Source: Pukyongia sp. (GTDB taxonomy: Bacteria; Bacteroidota; Bacteroidia; Flavobacteriales; Flavobacteriaceae). Taken from it: a DNA stretch of 64,000 nucleotides. Position numbers and translations under genes: made by a program. Location of the stretch: contig JASBSY010000014.1 of assembly GCA_030148705.1 (NCBI GenBank), positions 62,001-126,000 on the forward strand. Direction: 5' to 3'. Below are positions 8,846 to 17,391 of the stretch, in pieces; within the stretch, counting starts at the first letter, position 1, and the number at the start of each line of letters is the position of its first letter. The notes below the pieces were generated by a model that ran no database searches, was not told the DNA's origin, and saw nothing but the letters and a program-made list of their open reading frames with translations.

Positions 8846-8960
8846 TACCCTTAGGTGCAGGAAAACAGGGGATTGAGCCGGAACCGTTAATTATTACTTA
8901 AAACTATAACAGCATAGGTTTAAAATGTGCGTTATCCATGGTAAAAAATGGCATTTAACG

Positions 8961-8968
8961 TATATTTG
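8961..8968 (+). promoter_or_regulatory. -7 promoter box of the suf operon
   Basis: TATATTTG is a perfect TAnnTTTG -7 element, 30 bases before the ATG of the A-type carrier gene. A good -33 TTG at the right distance is not visible. No regulator gene or clear operator is present nearby. Confidence 0.55.
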
Positions 8969-8998
8969 CAACCTAATTTAGAATAAATCTACTTAGAG

Positions 8999-9328
8999 AT
9001 GATCAAGGTTAGTGAGAATGCAAAATCCAGAATATCCCAGCTGATGGCCGAAGAGGGCTTCGCTGTGGCAAGCGACTTTGTGCGCGTAGGTGTTAAGAGC
9101 GGAGGTTGCTCCGGTCTTTCGTATGAACTCACTTTTGATAAAGAACTGGGTGAGAACGACAAGATGTTCGAAGACAATCCGGTGAAGATCGTGGTAGATA
9201 AAAAGAGCTTTCTTTACCTGGTGGGAACCACGCTGGAATACAGTGGGGGTCTGAACGGGAAGGGCTTTGTTTTTAACAACCCCAATGCCAATCGCACCTG
9301 CGGTTGCGGAGAGAGCTTTTCATTATAA
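8999..9328 (+). CDS. sufA: A-type iron-sulfur carrier (HesB/IscA/SufA family)
   Basis: This 109-residue protein has the three family cysteines: Cys37 in KSGGCSGLSY, and Cys101 and Cys103 in the C-terminal TCGCGESF. Such proteins hold an iron-sulfur cluster in transit and pass it to target enzymes. It is the first gene of the SUF operon, 19 bases before sufB, as in many flavobacteria. The ATG start at 8999 gives the usual family length. Confidence 0.9.
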   Translation: MIKVSENAKSRISQLMAEEGFAVASDFVRVGVKSGGCSGLSYELTFDKELGENDKMFEDNPVKIVVDKKSFLYLVGTTLEYSGGLNGKGFVFNNPNANRTCGCGESFSL

Positions 9329-9347
9329 TAATTGTTGAAACTGAATC

Positions 9348-10796
9348 ATGGGAAAATTTACGGAAGATGATCTGAAGAAGGAACTGGAAACCAAAGAATA
9401 CGAATATGGTTTCTACACCGATATTGAATCGGATACGTTCCCTATTGGTCTGAATGAAGAGGTAGTGCGTGCAATCTCCATGAAAAAGGAGGAGCCGGAA
9501 TGGATGACCCAATGGCGGCTTGAAGCCTTTGAGCACTGGAAACAGATGGTGGAACCGGAATGGGCGAATGTTAACTATGTTAAACCCGATTTCCAGGCAA
9601 TATCGTATTATTCAGCACCTTCAAAAAAGCCAAAATACAACAGTATAGACGAGGTTGATCCCGAATTGCTGGATACCTTTAACAGATTGGGAATATCACT
9701 GGAGGAGCAGAAGAAACTGGCAGGAGTAGCTGTCGATATCGTAATGGACTCGGTGTCGGTTGCAACTACCTTCAAATCTACCCTGGCTGAAAAGGGTATC
9801 ATCTTTTGCTCTATTTCTGAAGCCATTAAAGAACACCCCGAATTAGTGAAGAAATACATCGGATCTGTGGTTCCGCAACGCGATAACTTCTATGCCGCAC
9901 TGAACAGTGCTGTTTTCAGCGACGGCTCCTTCTGCTATATTCCTAAAGGCGTTCGGTGCCCGATGGAATTGTCAACGTATTTCCGAATTAACCAGGCAGG
10001 TACCGGGCAGTTTGAAAGAACCCTGGTGATTGCCGATGAAGATAGTTATGTAAGTTATCTCGAAGGATGTACGGCTCCGTCCCGAGACGAGAATCAGCTG
10101 CATGCCGCAGTTGTGGAGCTCATAGCACTCGATGGAGCAGAGATAAAATACTCCACAGTCCAGAACTGGTATCCCGGTGGTAAGGACGGAAAAGGCGGGG
10201 TATACAACTTTGTTACCAAACGCGGATTGTGCGAAAAGAACGCAAAGATATCGTGGACACAGGTGGAAACCGGAAGTGCCATCACCTGGAAGTATCCAAG
10301 CTGCATCCTGAAAGGGGATAATTCTATTGGTGAATTCTATTCGATAGCGGTAACCAATAACTTCCAGCAGGCCGATACGGGAACTAAGATGATACACCTG
10401 GGGAAAAACACCCGGAGTACGATTATTTCGAAAGGTATTTCTGCGGGAAAATCACAAAACAGTTATCGCGGCCTGGTAAAAATAGGCCCGCGGGCCAAGA
10501 ACGCACGAAACTTTTCACAGTGCGATTCTCTGCTAATGGGAAATGAATGTGGCGCCCATACCTTTCCGTATATCGAGGTATCGAATAAAACGGCTCAGAT
10601 AGAACACGAGGCAACGACCAGTAAGATCGGGGAAGACCAGATCTTTTACTGCAATCAGCGCGGAATAGATACTGAAAAGGCCATTGCCCTTATCGTGAAT
10701 GGATTTAGTAAGGAAGTATTGAATAAACTCCCCATGGAATTTGCCGTTGAAGCGCAAAAACTCCTGGAAATAAGCCTGGAAGGCTCGGTTGGATAA
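9348..10796 (+). CDS. sufB: SufB, scaffold subunit of the SufBCD complex
   Basis: This 482-residue cytoplasmic protein is full length for SufB. The core beta-helix motifs are clear: [76 protein letters not shown] and [18 protein letters not shown]. Cys392 in NFSQCDSLL falls where E. coli SufB has the cluster-assembly cysteine 405, judged by distance from the C-terminus. SufB with SufC and SufD builds new Fe-S clusters from sulfur supplied by SufS/SufE. The next gene is a small lipoprotein rather than sufC, which is unusual compared with enterobacterial operons. Confidence 0.97.
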   Translation: MGKFTEDDLKKELETKEYEYGFYTDIESDTFPIGLNEEVVRAISMKKEEPEWMTQWRLEAFEHWKQMVEPEWANVNYVKPDFQAISYYSAPSKKPKYNSIDEVDPELLDTFNRLGISLEEQKKLAGVAVDIVMDSVSVATTFKSTLAEKGIIFCSISEAIKEHPELVKKYIGSVVPQRDNFYAALNSAVFSDGSFCYIPKGVRCPMELSTYFRINQAGTGQFERTLVIADEDSYVSYLEGCTAPSRDENQLHAAVVELIALDGAEIKYSTVQNWYPGGKDGKGGVYNFVTKRGLCEKNAKISWTQVETGSAITWKYPSCILKGDNSIGEFYSIAVTNNFQQADTGTKMIHLGKNTRSTIISKGISAGKSQNSYRGLVKIGPRAKNARNFSQCDSLLMGNECGAHTFPYIEVSNKTAQIEHEATTSKIGEDQIFYCNQRGIDTEKAIALIVNGFSKEVLNKLPMEFAVEAQKLLEISLEGSVG

Positions 10797-10816
10797 TTAA
10801 GTATTAAACAGTTGAT

Positions 10817-11227
10817 ATGAAAAATCTCCTTTACCTTTTATTAAGTGCCCTTTTATTGGTAGCGTGTAAGAATTCTGAAACGACCAATAAGGAGGAAACA
10901 TCTGAACTTTCGGAAGAAGAAATCGTGGAATTGCCTATCTATCGCGGCGAATTCATCTATACCGCTGAAGCCTCTGTCCTTAAGGTGGGCGAAGTGGTTT
11001 ATGCCGTAAAAATGGATTCCATGGCCCAGGTTTTGGCAGACAAGGTAGCCCCGGTTAAGAAAGATGATTTCGATATGGTACCTGTAGTAATCCAGGGCAC
11101 GGTGGGACCAAATCCGATTTTAAGCGAAGGAAAAGAAGGATGGAAAGAGATGATCGCGGTAAAACGTATAATAACAATAAGTCAGTCGCCGGCGGAACCC
11201 GACGTAAAAATTGAAGAAAAGAATTAA
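10817..11227 (+). CDS. Small lipoprotein of unknown function inside the suf operon
   Basis: This 136-residue protein begins with a lipoprotein signal (MKNLLYLLLSALLLVAC, Cys17), then an acidic linker, then a compact domain from about residue 42 (LPIYRGEFIYTAEASVLKVG, YAVKMDSMAQVLADKVAP, MVPVVIQGTVGPNP, AVKRIITI). It sits 20 bases after sufB and its stop is 1 base before the sufC ATG, so it is translated within the operon. No catalytic motif is evident and I do not recognise the family. An envelope lipoprotein between sufB and sufC is odd because Fe-S assembly is cytoplasmic. Confidence 0.8.
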   Translation: MKNLLYLLLSALLLVACKNSETTNKEETSELSEEEIVELPIYRGEFIYTAEASVLKVGEVVYAVKMDSMAQVLADKVAPVKKDDFDMVPVVIQGTVGPNPILSEGKEGWKEMIAVKRIITISQSPAEPDVKIEEKN

Positions 11228-11228
11228 T

Positions 11229-11981
11229 ATGCTGAAGATAAAAGATTTACACGCAAGTGTTGAAGATAAAGATATTTTAAACGGAGTATCATTAAACGTG
11301 AACGCCGGAGAAGTACACGCCATTATGGGACCCAACGGTTCCGGAAAGAGTACTCTTGCCGCGGTGATAGCCGGGAAGGAAGAGTTTGTAGTGGAGAAAG
11401 GGGAGATATTTCTGGACGATCAGGATATTTCGGAAATGGACCCCGAAGAGCGTGCTCATAAAGGAATTTTTCTGTCGTTTCAGTATCCCGTGGAAATTCC
11501 GGGAGTTACCGTTACCAACTTTATAAAAACAGCCATCAACGAGACCAGAAAAGCCAAGGGTCTGGAAGAGATGCCCGCCTCCGATATGCTCAAAAAGATC
11601 AAGGCCAAGGCAGATATGCTGGACATCGATCGCAAGTTTTTGTCCCGATCGCTGAATGAAGGTTTTTCAGGAGGAGAGAAGAAGCGTAACGAGATCTTCC
11701 AGATGGCAATGATGGAGCCTAAACTGGCCATCCTGGACGAAACCGATTCGGGTCTGGATATCGATGCCTTGAAGGTCGTGGCAAACGGAGTAAACAAGTT
11801 CAGAAACAAGGACAATGCCGTGATAGTGATTACCCACTACCAGCGTTTACTGGATTATATAGTCCCCGACTTTGTTCATGTCCTCATGGATGGAAAAATC
11901 GTAAAATCGGGCGACAAGGAATTAGCTTATAAGCTGGAAGAAAAAGGATACGACTGGATCAAGGAAGAAGTGAAGGCCTAA
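11229..11981 (+). CDS. sufC: SufC, ATPase subunit of the SufBCD complex
   Basis: This 250-residue ABC-type ATPase starts at ATG 11229 (MLKIKDLHASVEDKDIL), like SufC elsewhere. An upstream in-frame ATG at 11211 would add six residues (MKKRIN) and overlap the lipoprotein gene, so I reject it. Motifs are Walker A GPNGSGKST, signature FSGGEKKRNEIFQMA, Walker B LAILDETDSGLDIDAL and the switch ITHYQRLL. It powers conformational change of SufBD during cluster assembly. It has no membrane segments, as expected for this soluble relative of ABC transporters. Confidence 0.97.
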   Translation: MLKIKDLHASVEDKDILNGVSLNVNAGEVHAIMGPNGSGKSTLAAVIAGKEEFVVEKGEIFLDDQDISEMDPEERAHKGIFLSFQYPVEIPGVTVTNFIKTAINETRKAKGLEEMPASDMLKKIKAKADMLDIDRKFLSRSLNEGFSGGEKKRNEIFQMAMMEPKLAILDETDSGLDIDALKVVANGVNKFRNKDNAVIVITHYQRLLDYIVPDFVHVLMDGKIVKSGDKELAYKLEEKGYDWIKEEVKA

Positions 11982-12001
11982 ATTGAATTGAAGGAAAAGT
12001 T

Positions 12002-13315
12002 ATGAGCTTAAAAGACAAATTATTATCCTCATATATCGCATTCGAAGATCACCTCGAAGAAGACTCCCCTATTCACGACATTAGGAATGAGGCTATAAAG
12101 GTATTCGAGGCGGAAGGTTTTCCCACTAAAAAACTCGAAGCCTGGAAGTATACTTCCCTGAATTCCCTGCTAAAAGAAAATTACAGCATTTTCCCAAAAC
12201 AGGACCACAGCCTTGAATTCAAACAAGTAAAGAAGTACTTCCTGCATGATGTGGACACCTATAAGGTAGTTTTTGTAGATGGGGTTTATAGTTCTTTCCT
12301 TTCTGAAACCACCCACGACAAGATCGATGTATGCCTCTTATCGGCCGCGTTGAATAAACCAAAGTACAAACCGGTAATCGAGGCCTATTTTAACAAGGCC
12401 GCCAAGCAGGATAGCTTATCCTCTCTGAATACAGCTTTTGCGAAAGAAGGTGCCTACGTCTTTATTCCCAACCACAAGGAAGTTGAAAAACCCATAGAGA
12501 TCATCAACTTTTCCACGGGAAATGAAGCAGCGATCATGCTTCAGCCGCGAAATCTTATCGTAGTTGGTGAAAACTCGCATGTGCAGATCATCGAACGCCA
12601 TCAAAGCCTTTCAGGAAATGCGGTATTTACCAATTCGGTAACCGAGATCTTTGCCGAAAAACGGGCCTATGTGGATTACTACAAGATACAGAACGACAAT
12701 ACCAACGCTTCCCTGATCGACAATACCAATATCTGGCAGGAACAGGAAAGCAATTGCAGGGTACATACCTTCTCCTTTGGCGGGAAACTAACCCGGAACA
12801 ACTTAAACTTCTATCAAAAAGGAGAGCGCTGCGACTCTACCCTGAAAGGAATAACCATACTGGAAGACAAGCAGCATGTGGACCACAACACCCTGGTGCA
12901 TCATATCGAACCAAACTGCGAGAGTCACCAGGATTACAAAGGTATCTTCGGGGATGCTTCCACCGGCGTATTCAACGGTAAGGTAGTTGTTGAAAAAGAA
13001 GCTCAAAAAACCGATGCATTTCAGCAGAACAACAACATCCTCATCCACGATAAGGCTACGATTAATGCCAAACCCCAGCTTGAGATCTTTGCAGACGATG
13101 TAAAATGTTCGCACGGGTGTACCATAGGGCAGCTGGATGAAGAAGCTCTGTTTTATATGCGTTCCCGCGGAATTGCCAAAAAAGAAGCCAGGGCCTTGTT
13201 GATGTATGCCTTTGCAAACAATGTTTTGGAAAGCGTTAAGATCCCTGAATTGAAAGTTCGCATCAACAAGCTAATCGCCAATAAAATTGGTGTGCGCCTT
13301 GGGTTTGAACTCTAA
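12002..13315 (+). CDS. sufD: SufD, SufBCD complex subunit
   Basis: This 437-residue SufB paralogue has an alpha-helical N-terminal part with EAWKYTSLNSLL (residues about 43-54) and a C-terminal beta-helix. The signature ADDVKCSHGCTIGQLDEE (Cys369, His371) corresponds to the E. coli SufD Cys358-x-His360 pair at the SufB-SufD interface where the cluster forms. It is followed by SRGI and a helical end. It lies 20 bases after sufC and 20 before sufS, consistent with a single transcript. Confidence 0.96.
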   Translation: MSLKDKLLSSYIAFEDHLEEDSPIHDIRNEAIKVFEAEGFPTKKLEAWKYTSLNSLLKENYSIFPKQDHSLEFKQVKKYFLHDVDTYKVVFVDGVYSSFLSETTHDKIDVCLLSAALNKPKYKPVIEAYFNKAAKQDSLSSLNTAFAKEGAYVFIPNHKEVEKPIEIINFSTGNEAAIMLQPRNLIVVGENSHVQIIERHQSLSGNAVFTNSVTEIFAEKRAYVDYYKIQNDNTNASLIDNTNIWQEQESNCRVHTFSFGGKLTRNNLNFYQKGERCDSTLKGITILEDKQHVDHNTLVHHIEPNCESHQDYKGIFGDASTGVFNGKVVVEKEAQKTDAFQQNNNILIHDKATINAKPQLEIFADDVKCSHGCTIGQLDEEALFYMRSRGIAKKEARALLMYAFANNVLESVKIPELKVRINKLIANKIGVRLGFEL

Positions 13316-13335
13316 TAACCACTGAAAAAGTACAA

Positions 13336-14553
13336 ATGGCCTTCAATGTTTCGGATATTCGAAAAGATTTTCCCATACTTCAGAGGGAAGTTAATGGGAA
13401 GCCACTTGTTTATCTCGATAACGCCGCCACAACTCAGAAACCTCGGCAGGTAATCAACAGCATAGTCGACTATTATTCGGGTTACAACGCAAATATTCAC
13501 CGAGGGGTACACACGCTTTCACAGGAAGCGACAGATGCCTATGAGGCTGCTCGGGGAATAATTCAGCAGCATTTCAATGTGGAAAAACCTTCGGAAGTGA
13601 TCTTTACTTCCGGAACTACGCACAGCATCAACCTGGTGGCAAATGGTTTCGAATCCATCCTACAGACCGGAGATGAAATAGTGGTTTCCGCACTGGAACA
13701 CCATTCGAACATAGTCCCTTGGCAAATGCTTTGTGAACGTACAGGCGCCATCCTGAAAGTAATCCCGATGAATGAAGAAGGAGAGTTGGTGCTTCCGGAA
13801 TTCAAAAATATACTATCAGCCCGCACCAAACTGGTTTTTGTAAATCATATTTCCAATGCCCTGGGGACGATAAACCCCATAGAAGAGATTATTGCGATGG
13901 CGCATGAAAAAGGAGCGGCCGTGCTTATAGACGGAGCTCAGGCCTGTTGCCATCTAAAACCCGATCTGCAAAAACTGGATGTGGATTTCTATACCACTTC
14001 CGCACACAAGATGTGTGGTCCTACCGGAGTTGGGATTTTGTACGGAAAGGAAGCCTGGTTGCAGAAATTACCGCCATACCAGGGAGGAGGAGAAATGATT
14101 TCGGAAGTCACTTTCGAAAAGACAACCTATGCAGAGCTTCCCCATAAATTCGAAGCAGGAACTCCAAACATTGCAGGAGGGATCGCCTTTGGAGCTGCCA
14201 TAGACTATCTGAACGCTATAGGCTTCGAACAGATTGAAAAACATGAAAATGAGCTTCTGTTCTATGCCACCAAAGAGCTGCTGAAGATCGATGGCTTGAG
14301 GATATACGGTACGGCGGCCAGGAAGACATCGGTAATCTCCTTTAACCTTTCGGGTATCCATCCGTATGATGTGGGCACCATTCTCGACAAAATGGGTATA
14401 GCCGTAAGAACCGGCCACCATTGCGCACAGCCCATTATGGATTATTATAAAATTCCGGGTACGGTAAGGGCTTCGTTTGCCTTCTACAATACCCTGGAAG
14501 AAGTAAACCGCCTGGTAGATGGTGTAAAAAAAGCTAAACTCATGCTGAGTTAA
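13336..14553 (+). CDS. sufS: SufS, group II cysteine desulfurase
   Basis: This 405-residue PLP enzyme converts cysteine to alanine and holds the released sulfur as a persulfide. Visible motifs are VYLDNAATTQKP, EHHSNIVPWQ, the PLP lysine in TSAHKMCGPTGVG (about residue 225) and the catalytic Cys363 in RTGHHCAQP. The short active-site region fits group II enzymes, which need SufE to accept sulfur, and sufE is two genes downstream. Confidence 0.96.
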   Translation: MAFNVSDIRKDFPILQREVNGKPLVYLDNAATTQKPRQVINSIVDYYSGYNANIHRGVHTLSQEATDAYEAARGIIQQHFNVEKPSEVIFTSGTTHSINLVANGFESILQTGDEIVVSALEHHSNIVPWQMLCERTGAILKVIPMNEEGELVLPEFKNILSARTKLVFVNHISNALGTINPIEEIIAMAHEKGAAVLIDGAQACCHLKPDLQKLDVDFYTTSAHKMCGPTGVGILYGKEAWLQKLPPYQGGGEMISEVTFEKTTYAELPHKFEAGTPNIAGGIAFGAAIDYLNAIGFEQIEKHENELLFYATKELLKIDGLRIYGTAARKTSVISFNLSGIHPYDVGTILDKMGIAVRTGHHCAQPIMDYYKIPGTVRASFAFYNTLEEVNRLVDGVKKAKLMLS

Positions 14554-14627
14554 GTTAACATACCTTTAAAAAAAGAAGCAAAGTAATTATGGTATCTTCG
14601 ATTACAGAACCATTTAACTCAAAAATT

Positions 14628-15053
14628 ATGAGAACAATAATCGCATTATGTACCATGGCTATATTTTTTATAAGTTGTGATGAAACAAAAAAAGTAATCG
14701 ATGTGGCCGGCAATGTGCAGCTATCTGGAAATTATACCATTACAAGTATTGGTGATAAGAAGGTGTCTGATAATGCCCCAACTATCTCCTTTGCTGCCTT
14801 AGACAAGACTGTTCGTGGTAATACAGGTTGCAATAGTTTCTTCGGAAATTATTCTATCGATCTGTACGCTTTGACCTTCTCGGATATAGCATCAACGGAG
14901 ATGGCCTGTGATGAGCCCATAATGACAAATGAAAATATGTTCCTGGCGGCTTTGCGGAATACCGGATCTTATGGGGTACAGGAAAATGTATTAACCCTGT
15001 ATTCAAAAACCGACCGCTCGGTGCTGCTAACTGCGTATAAGCAGAAAAATTAA
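14628..15053 (+). CDS. META-domain lipoprotein
   Basis: I place the start at ATG 14628, giving 141 residues with a lipoprotein signal (MRTIIALCTMAIFFISC). An in-frame ATG at 14589 would put 13 polar residues before the signal. The domain follows the META/HslJ pattern: LSGNYTITSIGDKKV, PTISFAALDKTVRGNTGCN with FFGNYSID, and FSDIASTEMACDEPIM. META proteins are small envelope proteins linked elsewhere to heat-shock or stress tolerance. It lies between sufS and sufE; a TATCTTCG box at 14593-14600, one base off the -7 consensus, suggests it can also be transcribed alone. Confidence 0.8.
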   Translation: MRTIIALCTMAIFFISCDETKKVIDVAGNVQLSGNYTITSIGDKKVSDNAPTISFAALDKTVRGNTGCNSFFGNYSIDLYALTFSDIASTEMACDEPIMTNENMFLAALRNTGSYGVQENVLTLYSKTDRSVLLTAYKQKN

Positions 15054-15059
15054 GACCTA

Positions 15060-15485
15060 ATGACAATAAACGAGGTACAACAAGACCTTATAGATGAATT
15101 TTCACTTTTTGACGATTGGATGGACAAATATGAACATCTTATCGGGCTGGGGAAATCCCTGCCTTTAATAGATCCTTCGCTGAAAACAGACGACAGGTTG
15201 ATTAAAGGATGTCAGAGTAAAGTATGGCTGCATGCAGAATTAGAGGATGGAAAGGTTGTATTTACTGCCGATAGTGACGCGATAATCACTAAGGGGATCA
15301 TTGCTGTTCTTATTACGGCTTTTTCAAACCGGCCTCCGGAAGAAATCGTGGAAGCCGACACCTCGTTTATAGACGAAATCGGTCTAAAAGAACATTTGTC
15401 ACCTACCAGGGCCAATGGTCTTGTTTCGATGGTAAAACAAATGAAATTATATGCTTTGGCCTTCAAGGCACAACTAAAGAAATAA
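15060..15485 (+). CDS. sufE: SufE, sulfur acceptor for SufS
   Basis: This 141-residue protein starts 6 bases after the META gene. It contains DWMDKYEHLIGLGKSLP and the acceptor cysteine Cys51 in RLIKGCQSKVW, the usual SufE site that takes persulfide sulfur from SufS and passes it to SufBCD. The end motif SPTRANGLVSMVKQMK is also typical. Full length for the family. Confidence 0.95.
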   Translation: MTINEVQQDLIDEFSLFDDWMDKYEHLIGLGKSLPLIDPSLKTDDRLIKGCQSKVWLHAELEDGKVVFTADSDAIITKGIIAVLITAFSNRPPEEIVEADTSFIDEIGLKEHLSPTRANGLVSMVKQMKLYALAFKAQLKK

Positions 15486-15487
15486 CT

Positions 15488-15814
15488 ATGAGCACAACGG
15501 AAATCGATACCGCCGAATTAGGGGAAAAAATCGTAAAGGTCCTTAAAACAATATACGACCCGGAGATCCCCGTGGATATTTACGAACTAGGCCTTATTTA
15601 CGACGTTTTTGTAAACGAGGACAGGGAAGTCAAGGTGTTAATGACATTAACCACTCCTAATTGCCCTGTGGCCGAATCATTGCCCATGGAAGTCGAAGAC
15701 AAGGTAAAGTCCATTAAAATGGTCAAAGATGCCGAAGTGGAGATTACCTTCGATCCGCCATGGAGCCAGGACTTAATGAGCGAAGAGGCAAAATTGGAAT
15801 TGGGAATGTTATAA
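15488..15814 (+). CDS. sufT: SufT-like DUF59/MIP18-family protein
   Basis: This 108-residue protein has the DUF59 motifs YDPEIPVDIYELGLIYDV and TLTTPNCPVAESLP, with the family cysteine at position 59. Related SufT and MIP18 proteins help mature Fe-S proteins. Its start is 2 bases after the sufE stop, so translation is probably coupled. It lacks the N-terminal extension of larger SufT proteins, so the gene symbol is given by context. Confidence 0.85.
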   Translation: MSTTEIDTAELGEKIVKVLKTIYDPEIPVDIYELGLIYDVFVNEDREVKVLMTLTTPNCPVAESLPMEVEDKVKSIKMVKDAEVEITFDPPWSQDLMSEEAKLELGML

Positions 15815-15823
15815 AGGGGTTTT

Positions 15824-16336
15824 ATGGCCGATGAAATAATAAATAGAGTAGCAAACAGTAAGCTGGTTACCTTCGATCTCGAGGATCATTATCCCGAAGG
15901 CCTGCGGACCGAACTTGATATTTCCCCCTGGCTTTGGGAAGGATTTGTTCTGAAGGAAAAAGAGTTCCGACAGTATGTGAAGGAACACGACTGGAGCCTT
16001 TATCAGGATGGGTACCTGGCGGTTTACAATTCTTCCGAAGCTATTATCCCCGCCTGGGCACTTATGCTGATCTCGCTCCATGCTGCCCCATATACCAAAA
16101 AAGTTGTCTCCGGCCGCCTGGCCGATCTTGAAATGGTGATTTTCACCGAACTGATCGATAACCTGAACCTCAGTTCCTTAAAAGATAAACCCGTAGTAAT
16201 AAAAGGATGTACCGGTAAATTCATTCCTGAAAATGCCTACCTCCTACTCGCCCAAAAATTAAGGCCAATTGCAAAGAGCATCATGTATGGTGAGGCTTGT
16301 TCTTCGGTGCCGTTATTCAAAGCATCCAAAGGGTAG
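15824..16336 (+). CDS. DUF2480-family protein
   Basis: This 170-residue soluble protein without signal or membrane segment starts 9 bases after the sufT-like gene. Recognisable stretches are VTFDLEDHYPEG, LDISPWLWEGFVLKEKEFR, SEAIIPAWALMLIS and the cysteine-containing IKGCTGKFIPENAY and GEACSSVPLFK near the C-terminus. DUF2480 is a Bacteroidota family with no known function. Its fixed place at the end of the suf operon and two conserved-looking cysteines suggest a role in Fe-S cluster assembly or delivery; this is inference. Confidence 0.85.
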   Translation: MADEIINRVANSKLVTFDLEDHYPEGLRTELDISPWLWEGFVLKEKEFRQYVKEHDWSLYQDGYLAVYNSSEAIIPAWALMLISLHAAPYTKKVVSGRLADLEMVIFTELIDNLNLSSLKDKPVVIKGCTGKFIPENAYLLLAQKLRPIAKSIMYGEACSSVPLFKASKG

Positions 16337-16399
16337 CGATTGCAGGCTGTATAGGCCTTCTTTTCCCCTCAGTACTTTATATTCCCTAAAAAGAAATTG

Positions 16400-16407
16400 T
16401 AAATTTG
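16400..16407 (+). promoter_or_regulatory. -7 promoter box of the DUF3078 gene
   Basis: TAAATTTG matches TAnnTTTG and lies 19 bases before the ATG at 16427, in the 90-base gap after DUF2480. A clear -33 TTG is not seen. It suggests the DUF3078 gene is transcribed separately from suf. Confidence 0.5.
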
Positions 16408-16426
16408 CCTTTTAAAACCAAACACC

Positions 16427-17344
16427 ATGAAACAATTTTTACTTGCCTTTATTCTAATTATACCATTTGTTGGTTTAGCCCAGGATGAGCCCGGGGAAGA
16501 GACTCCAAAAGACGGCTGGAACAAAGCCGGGAATATCGCTTTACTCTTCAGCCAGGCTGCCTTTAACGATGAATGGACAGGAGGTGGAACTTCAAATTAC
16601 GCCGCCAACCTTACCCTTGCCTACGACGCAAATTATCGCAAGGGGAAAGTTGCATGGGACAACCGTATTATGGCCGATTACGGGATAACCAAGACCAGGG
16701 ACCAGGAGTTTACACGAAAGACAAGTGACCGACTGGAATTAAACTCGGTAATTGGACGGCAAATTGGTGATTCGAATTGGTTCTATTCGTTCTTCGGAAA
16801 CTTCCGAACTCAATTTACTTCGGGTTATGAGTACGGAGAAGATTTGAACGGGAATGAAATTCGTATGGAAACTACCAAGTTTTTCTCCCCGGCATACCTA
16901 ATGGCCGGTCCCGGATTCCTATGGAAAAAGAGTGATAACCTGAAGGTAAATATTTCTCCCGCCACGGCGAAACTCATATTTGTAGATAGTGAGTTCACTG
17001 ACGTTGGACCCGACCCTATGGCCATTGCTGCCTTCAACGAGGCCGGTGGTTATTTTGGCGTAGAAGCCAATGAGAGCAGTAGATTTGAATTTGGTGCAGC
17101 CTTAGGGGCCTACGCCAAGTTCGATGTAATGGCAAATGTGTCCATAGAGAATATTCTGAACCTTTACAGTAACTATCTGGAAGATCCTCAGAATGTAGAT
17201 ATCGATTACACCCTCAACCTCGTAATGGCTATCAATAAATGGCTCACCGCCAACGCGACATTTCAGGCCATATACGACGACAATGCGGTTGCGGCCTTTC
17301 AAATTAGAGAAACGCTGGGGATTGGGATAACCTATGGGCTATAA
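16427..17344 (+). CDS. DUF3078-family outer-membrane protein
   Basis: This 305-residue protein has a signal peptide (MKQFLLAFILIIPFVGLAQ). The first mature part is GWNKAGNIALLFSQAAFNDEWTGGGTSN in outline, the hallmark of DUF3078 proteins, followed by alternating amphipathic strands ending in an aromatic-rich C-terminus (GIGITYGL), as in an outer-membrane beta-barrel. The function is unknown. It follows the suf operon after 90 bases with its own -7 box and ends at a strong terminator shared with hflX. Confidence 0.85.
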   Translation: MKQFLLAFILIIPFVGLAQDEPGEETPKDGWNKAGNIALLFSQAAFNDEWTGGGTSNYAANLTLAYDANYRKGKVAWDNRIMADYGITKTRDQEFTRKTSDRLELNSVIGRQIGDSNWFYSFFGNFRTQFTSGYEYGEDLNGNEIRMETTKFFSPAYLMAGPGFLWKKSDNLKVNISPATAKLIFVDSEFTDVGPDPMAIAAFNEAGGYFGVEANESSRFEFGAALGAYAKFDVMANVSIENILNLYSNYLEDPQNVDIDYTLNLVMAINKWLTANATFQAIYDDNAVAAFQIRETLGIGITYGL

Positions 17345-17362
17345 CATATAACACACATTATT

Positions 17363-17391
17363 AAACCCTCAGTAAAGCTGAGGGTTTTTTT
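17363..17391. terminator. Terminator between DUF3078 and hflX
   Basis: AACCCTCAG (17364-17372) pairs perfectly with CTGAGGGTT (17378-17386) around a TAAAG loop, followed by seven T on the plus strand. The hflX stop codon (17390-17392, minus) touches it, so the hairpin probably serves both convergent genes. Confidence 0.85.
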
